From the NCBI GenBank assembly GCA_002686995.1, contig NYZC01000152.1, forward strand, positions 1 through 45,310: a stretch of 45,310 bases of DNA, given 5' to 3'. The notes below the pieces were generated by a model. That model ran no database searches. It had not been told where the DNA came from and saw nothing but the letters and a program-made list of their open reading frames with translations. The translations under genes were made by a program, and so were the position numbers. Source of the stretch: Phycisphaeraceae bacterium. GTDB lineage: Bacteria; Planctomycetota; Phycisphaerae; Phycisphaerales; Phycisphaeraceae. Below are positions 43,901-45,310 of this stretch, piece after piece; within the stretch, counting starts at the first letter, position 1, and every line of letters begins with the position of its first letter.

Positions 43901-45310
43901 GGCGAAGGCACGCACACCGGCACGATCACGCACGCCGCGCAGACGACCGACGCGAACCTGCGCGCCGGGATCACATTCGACCCCGGCGCGACGCTCGTCG
44001 TCAACATCGCCGAGCCCGGGCTGGTCAGAGTTATTGAGTTCCTGGTCAGCGGCACGAACTGGAACAGCGCGTTGCTGAGTGCAATGGATCCGGGACGTGG
44101 CTTGGGCCTGCCCATCCCCGCCGGCGCGCCTGATCAGCTGACGGTGCTGCCGTGGGTCAACATTGACCAGGTACACATGGTGTTTTCGACCGACGTCACG
44201 GTTGTGCAAGGTGATCTCACCTTGATGGGTGTGAATGTGCCCAGCTACGGGTTTGGCGATTTCGATTATGACTCATCGACCTTCATCGCGAGCTGGACGC
44301 TGGACGCCGTCATTGGTGCCGACAAGCTGTTGTTCGTGTTGTCTGACGCGGTGAACGCCGGTGGCGTGTTACTCGATGGAGATGTGGGAGATCCGGCCGA
44401 TGCGACGCTTCCCAGCGGTGATGGGACTGACGGCGGTGCTTTCCCGTTCCGTATCAACGTACTGCCGGGCGATGGGAATCAAAACGGTTCCGTGAGTGTC
44501 ACGGACGTGGTGAACATCAGCAGCCGCGTGGAAGAGGGCACTTTCGGGCAGAAGTATGACCGGCGATTCGACGTGAACGGTGACGGCGCGATCAATCGCA
44601 CCGATCTGGAGGCTGTCCTCCCGCTGGCCGGCACCACACTGCCCGAGGGTGAGCCGGTGTTGAATTCGGACTCGACTGTGCCGCTGCCGCTGGGCGAGGA
44701 CTTTGACGACGGTCTGGCCAATCTGTTCGAGCCGCGGGCCGGAAACTGGTTCGTCAATGGCGTCGGGCGGTACCGGGGCGCGGCGGAAGTGGGGGCCGAT
44801 GCCGTTTCACTACTCGAGATGGCGGAACCGCTGCCTGTCGCCTTCCGGATCGATACGACCGTCCGCGGCAAGACGGGACCCGCGGGAACGCTTAAGAATG
44901 GGGTGGTGGTCTTCGACTACCACGGGCCTGATGACTTCAGGTTCGCCGGCGCCTTCTTCGGCGCGAACCAGTGGCGGATCGGACAGGTGTCCGCCGGAAG
45001 CTGGATCACGGATGCGTCAAGGGGCCAGTCGATCACGACGGACGTGGACTACGACCTGGACCTGGTGATCGAGGATGGTTCGGTGTCGCTCTCGGCCAAC
45101 GGTGTGGAGAAGGTGAGCATCGACTACGGAGACGGTGTGACGCTGAGTGACGGCCGAATCGGCCTGGGCGCTCGGCGCTTTCTTGCCGGCCTTCGCGGCC
45201 GCCGGGGCTCTGCGCCCCCGGGCGGGCGAACCCTTTGCGGCCTTCTTGCGTTCGCGGCTCGAGCCTCCCTTTTCCTGCACCCGAACGAGATCGTCGTAGT
45301 AGATGAACTC
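37637..45310 (+). CDS. Giant surface protein, C-terminal frame (propeller, PKD, Calx-beta, dockerin)
   Basis: Third open part of the giant gene, in the same frame as the first. It is open without a stop to the window end; protein-like sequence of this gene ends near 45166. Order: an alpha/beta region (37.6-38.7 kb), a propeller-like region (38750-39800), RTX-like repeats (40320-40680), a series of PKD/immunoglobulin-like domains (40890-43260), Calx-beta-like domains (43281-44000), a pre-dockerin domain and dockerin (44020-44640), and a terminal lectin-like sandwich (44660-45166: LGEDFDDGLANLFEP, NWFVNGVGRYRG, DDFRFAGAFFGANQWRIG). GTG 37637 is only the first start codon in the frame, not a believable start. 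Codon choice loosens after ~44.02 kb. Product presumably exported with the N-terminal part. Confidence 0.8.
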   Translation, partial: MNVRIAGAGGVDEITRTPIGEKGRFLLSTSADPTTDLGHSPALDIEETNIERFSMLGPNPFVYETLDLTATNINHVGALVPIEPGQAFISVFDDASNLVGTASRIIGENDSGNDVRDDLAAQIDALPDFDAARSGARLAVTSTSGSDFSLELVVQQQVETPNLVSLIGGAERFGIVDHINESTLGAEFKLVKAIDYIPGTEDFDNAPPNALAAVMRLDLDTTTLEDVLIKNLIGDDDPEEKRVDIDEDGDKKSEIFPGFDMLLFVNLTPFNLQSPQLGVHLANSVDPDLDVSLGFEGVHHDRIQTLSALNTGRIWATLIPEDADEGPITITASIGGNTNGITRALPNNSARYITASQPALDELTALPLEEDFAGLVAATPSADGNQIYAIARDRQALLVINSNDLSLRQIFERKYDGFTELRGMSEILQSEDGRFVYVMVEDGGVEIFDREPDTGFLTFRQNQQLVGGTLDHLVFGDDSGNLRAFAVDGSAEPDRLFVFERDSEDGTFALLDPSASDTGLNQRPLVRPVRDIALFEDRLLVLEDDALSTFQANTFFNNFLEFTDRIDAANDFADPTSMTVGVDHVHVLSEIHSTLTTIQEVRVDILQTELQIVDSFTNGSDGVTGMEGPTSVADSVDGLYTFVTGAAADTVAVFQREEVDGTAKFVQSVRNNSGGLTGMSNPRTVVSDPGGNRVIVAATGAGVNQGGLVILDNVTVVGNPLIPRPEVDQEEAIFVLDEQMGDAEGILASWSIFPHRDVISDFNSSVTPLIFERTSNGFRVTGVGNELGAGTPTLRTGRFVLDANLNGGGEALTAGRYFGFKLNLDPFFPVALGYDEGGADNVIRLGIDPATIVPGTEFLDTDPAYATLNRTYSIQAVIELLGTTDAVIAKFDDIEQLDVFTGAGEDELTLRSAPGSEVAQVTLDAGDGDDTVVAQDLAFADPTTTVNDTTINLGAGNDTFEIRTDSDGSVVVNGGPDADTFDLIEVGAVTDITMNGDDGNDVFLIAGQKLPTGMVVNVDGGTPTGTPVDPPPGDVLLFNPGGQGITLIPSDFTPDGEVGVSGLGKVDFEDIELAQSDTAPVITFIGVPPSIDEGDALDVSITLETFGNNLVGEVGWDLDGDGEYTDAFGESISESWSRLNSLGIIDDTLGTSDGYIEIAVRATSVRPSPPPEGPDTATATETTTLTIGNTAPIIELVDAPTTATVDQPYTIEFKSVDPGDDMPDNWEILWGDSSTEPPLGAGREKRINHTYAAPGPHTITIRILDEDPAPIPMDVTHDIVVEANASDVSAGVLYDIHEGDPIVLGASFKGTPDAIDWDLDPNDLDDFIDGTGETLSLTWNELQALGIDDSGTFPIRVRTTYNVTSQVLEAEADIVVTNVAPVAVLTNSGDVNEGGSATVTFTGVATADPSAADLAAGLLYSFDFNNNGIFDPEDIVDSTTPTASVPAALLQQDGTVTVKGRIRDKDGGQTFDTATITVADVPPTINLGGTPPSPNEGDTFTLTIAASDPGVLDVISSYTIDWGDGSGLQTVPGTTTSVDHPFADGGDLTILVEALDNLSTYDETLPITVANVAPDLLDLAVAPSSGLSAINEGDVVRLTGTISDPGVNDTFTLDVDWKDGETNTYDFTAGTTIFAVTHQYLDDGDYMISATLADNDADTGDDTETDTANVLNVAPVVSITVDRSAIVEGDTIVLSGNVSDVGVLDAHMVRIEWDDGLSDSVFASTGTFSVARTYLDDDPTDTAFDIKNLTVTVTDDADSSSFDTETATVEVANDEPRINSFDGGNATVPGLVDPGEDVVLNATFLDVGTADVYTFEVDWGDTNVTTDATVVYDPATKTGTVIATHAYASSGAYVVTVQMKDDDRGISQVLTTKALIGDDPSVNVVDFAQPAFQLNEDGTAAGLVIEVVRTGNTTEAASVGVLLTGLSATGADPFTGGPAAHFEDFDATTITLDFAAGQDRATVVVPINDDRVDEADIETLRLELANAVGTVVGCTQPDATVDILDNDGAGILIAESGPGTDVVEQGAVDTYDVSLETIPTTLVHVTVTPDTQLDLGAGTGVGIRLTFLPDVTALSPQTVTVTAVDDGLGEGTHTGTITHAAQTTDANLRAGITFDPGATLVVNIAEPGLVRVIEFLVSGTNWNSALLSAMDPGRGLGLPIPAGAPDQLTVLPWVNIDQVHMVFSTDVTVVQGDLTLMGVNVPSYGFGDFDYDSSTFIASWTLDAVIGADKLLFVLSDAVNAGGVLLDGDVGDPADATLPSGDGTDGGAFPFRINVLPGDGNQNGSVSVTDVVNISSRVEEGTFGQKYDRRFDVNGDGAINRTDLEAVLPLAGTTLPEGEPVLNSDSTVPLPLGEDFDDGLANLFEPRAGNWFVNGVGRYRGAAEVGADAVSLLEMAEPLPVAFRIDTTVRGKTGPAGTLKNGVVVFDYHGPDDFRFAGAFFGANQWRIGQVSAGSWITDASRGQSITTDVDYDLDLVIEDGSVSLSANGVEKVSIDYGDGVTLSDGRIGLGARRFLAGLRGRRGSAPPGGRTLCGLLAFAARASLFLHPNEIVVVDEL
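38750..39800 (+). other. Beta-propeller-like region
   Basis: Blade-like repeats: FAGLVAATPSADGNQIYAIA, SEILQSEDGRFVYVMVEDGG, DHLVFGDDSGNLRAF...LFVFERDSEDGTF, DIALFEDRLLVLEDDALSTF, TSVADSVDGLYTFVTGAAAD, RTVVSDPGGNRVIVAAT. The pattern (position, then V-Y-V strand, then F.R..DG) resembles YVTN/lactonase-type propellers. Confidence 0.6.
40320..40680 (+). other. RTX-like acidic repeats
   Basis: FTGAGEDELTL, DAGDGDDTVVA, LGAGNDTFEI, GGPDADTFDLI and GDDGNDVFLI follow the hemolysin-type calcium-binding pattern in relaxed form. Calcium-stabilised folding outside the cell is likely (inference). Confidence 0.65.
40890..43260 (+). other. Array of PKD-type/immunoglobulin-like domains
   Basis: Recurrent starts with EGD or EGG (PPSIDEGDALDVSITLETFG, SGDVNEGGSATVTFTG, PPSPNEGDTFTLTIAASDPG, AINEGDVVRLTGTISDPG, AIVEGDTIVLSGNVSDVG). 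Recurrent VDWGD/IDWGDG/VDWKDGE strands and HTYAAPGPHTITIRILDED, HQYLDDGDYMISATLADND and HAYASSGAYVVTVQMKDDD endings are typical of PKD folds. About seven or eight domains. Confidence 0.8.
43281..44000 (+). other. Calx-beta-like domains
   Basis: First: FQLNEDGTAAGLVIEVVRTG ... FEDFDATTITLDFAAGQDRATVVVPINDD ... VDEADIETLRLELANAVG ... VDILDNDGAGI, a full Calx-beta pattern. Second, shorter: DVVEQGAVDTYDVSLETIPT ... PQTVTVTAVDDGLGEGTHTG. Calcium-binding extracellular modules. Confidence 0.75.
44020..44640 (+). other. Pre-dockerin domain and type I dockerin
   Basis: VSGTNWNSALLSAMDPGRGL, LPWVNIDQVHMVFSTDVTVV, FIASWTLDAVIGADKLLFVL and FPFRINVLPGDGNQNGSVSV belong to a C-terminal domain that recurs in planctomycete giant proteins. 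The dockerin has two calcium loops: GDGNQNGSVSVTDVVNISSR and FDVNGDGAINRTDLEAVLP. No cohesin gene is seen in the window. Confidence 0.8.
45167..45310 (-). CDS. Possible unrelated gene fragment in opposite orientation at the right edge
   Basis: The plus-strand surface protein stops making sense after GRIGLGA. On the minus strand, from the window edge inward, the frame reads EFIYYDDLVRVQEKGG and then a Lys/Arg/Ala-rich tail (ERKKAAKG, RAPAAAKAGKKAPSA). That looks like the C-terminal part of a basic protein; it is not recognised. Continuing past ~45170 it becomes the antisense of the surface protein. The switch lies at two copies of GGCGCT (45167-45172 and 45174-45179). It may be a real rearrangement or an assembly join. 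Confidence 0.4.

Noticed and set aside
37754..44209. 2,151-codon open frame on the minus strand
   Set aside because: Antisense shadow of the C-terminal giant-gene frame. The plus strand shows PKD, Calx-beta and RTX-like patterns; this frame shows none.

Overview
The window is high-GC bacterial DNA, most likely from a member of the Planctomycetota. Three things point there: the N-terminal LEPRLLL sorting motif on a giant surface protein at 18830, two prepilin-like genes ([12 protein letters not shown] start, one with an H-X9-DG-type C-terminus), and a C-terminal domain plus dockerin pair of the kind planctomycete giant proteins carry. No tRNA, rRNA, CRISPR array, transposase or prophage structural cluster was seen. 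All calls come from reading translated sequence and DNA by eye, without database searches.

Left third (1-14.2 kb), mostly minus strand. It begins with a prepilin-like gene cut by the window edge. Next comes a three-domain secreted protein (parallel beta-helix, discoidin-like, GH123/DUF4091-like), then two tandem paralogous secreted proteins of an unrecognised family, and a PIG-L-type deacetylase. Two plus-strand genes follow, an amidohydrolase and a TPR-thioredoxin protein whose signal peptide is separated from it by an in-frame stop. A HEAT-like fragment, an HpcH/HpaI-type aldolase and a second prepilin-like gene (possibly leaderless) are on the minus strand. Extracellular polysaccharide or glycan processing is a reasonable reading of the secreted genes, but substrates cannot be told.

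Middle (14.3-17.5 kb), plus strand. A compact cassette holds a sugar isomerase/epimerase-like TIM barrel, a DUF1537 four-carbon acid-sugar kinase and a PdxA-family dehydrogenase. This is the known kinase/PdxA2 logic for turning D-threonate or D-erythronate into a triose phosphate, with an epimerase added. Then come two decayed genes, head to head: a deleted acetolactate-synthase-like fragment and a frameshifted metallo-beta-lactamase-fold fragment.

Right 60% (18.8-45.2 kb), plus strand. This is effectively one giant composite surface protein gene of about 8,800 codons. It is split into three open frames by two opposite single-base indels (near 29557 and 37627). In order it holds LEPRLLL, long beta-strand-repeat adhesin arrays, RTX-like repeats, seven tandem beta-sandwich modules, a glycine-rich tract with an embedded phage-tail-like domain, a beta-propeller-like region, PKD-type and Calx-beta domains, a pre-dockerin domain, a dockerin and a terminal lectin-like domain. 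The last ~140 bases look like an unrelated gene in the opposite orientation.

Two dispersed repeat families mark the gaps: a palindromic GC-rich element (core GCGGGCTKACGCC) that often occurs as inverted pairs, and a G-run/C-run element (translated PPLGKGG) that has entered the signal-peptide N-regions of two adjacent genes in frame.
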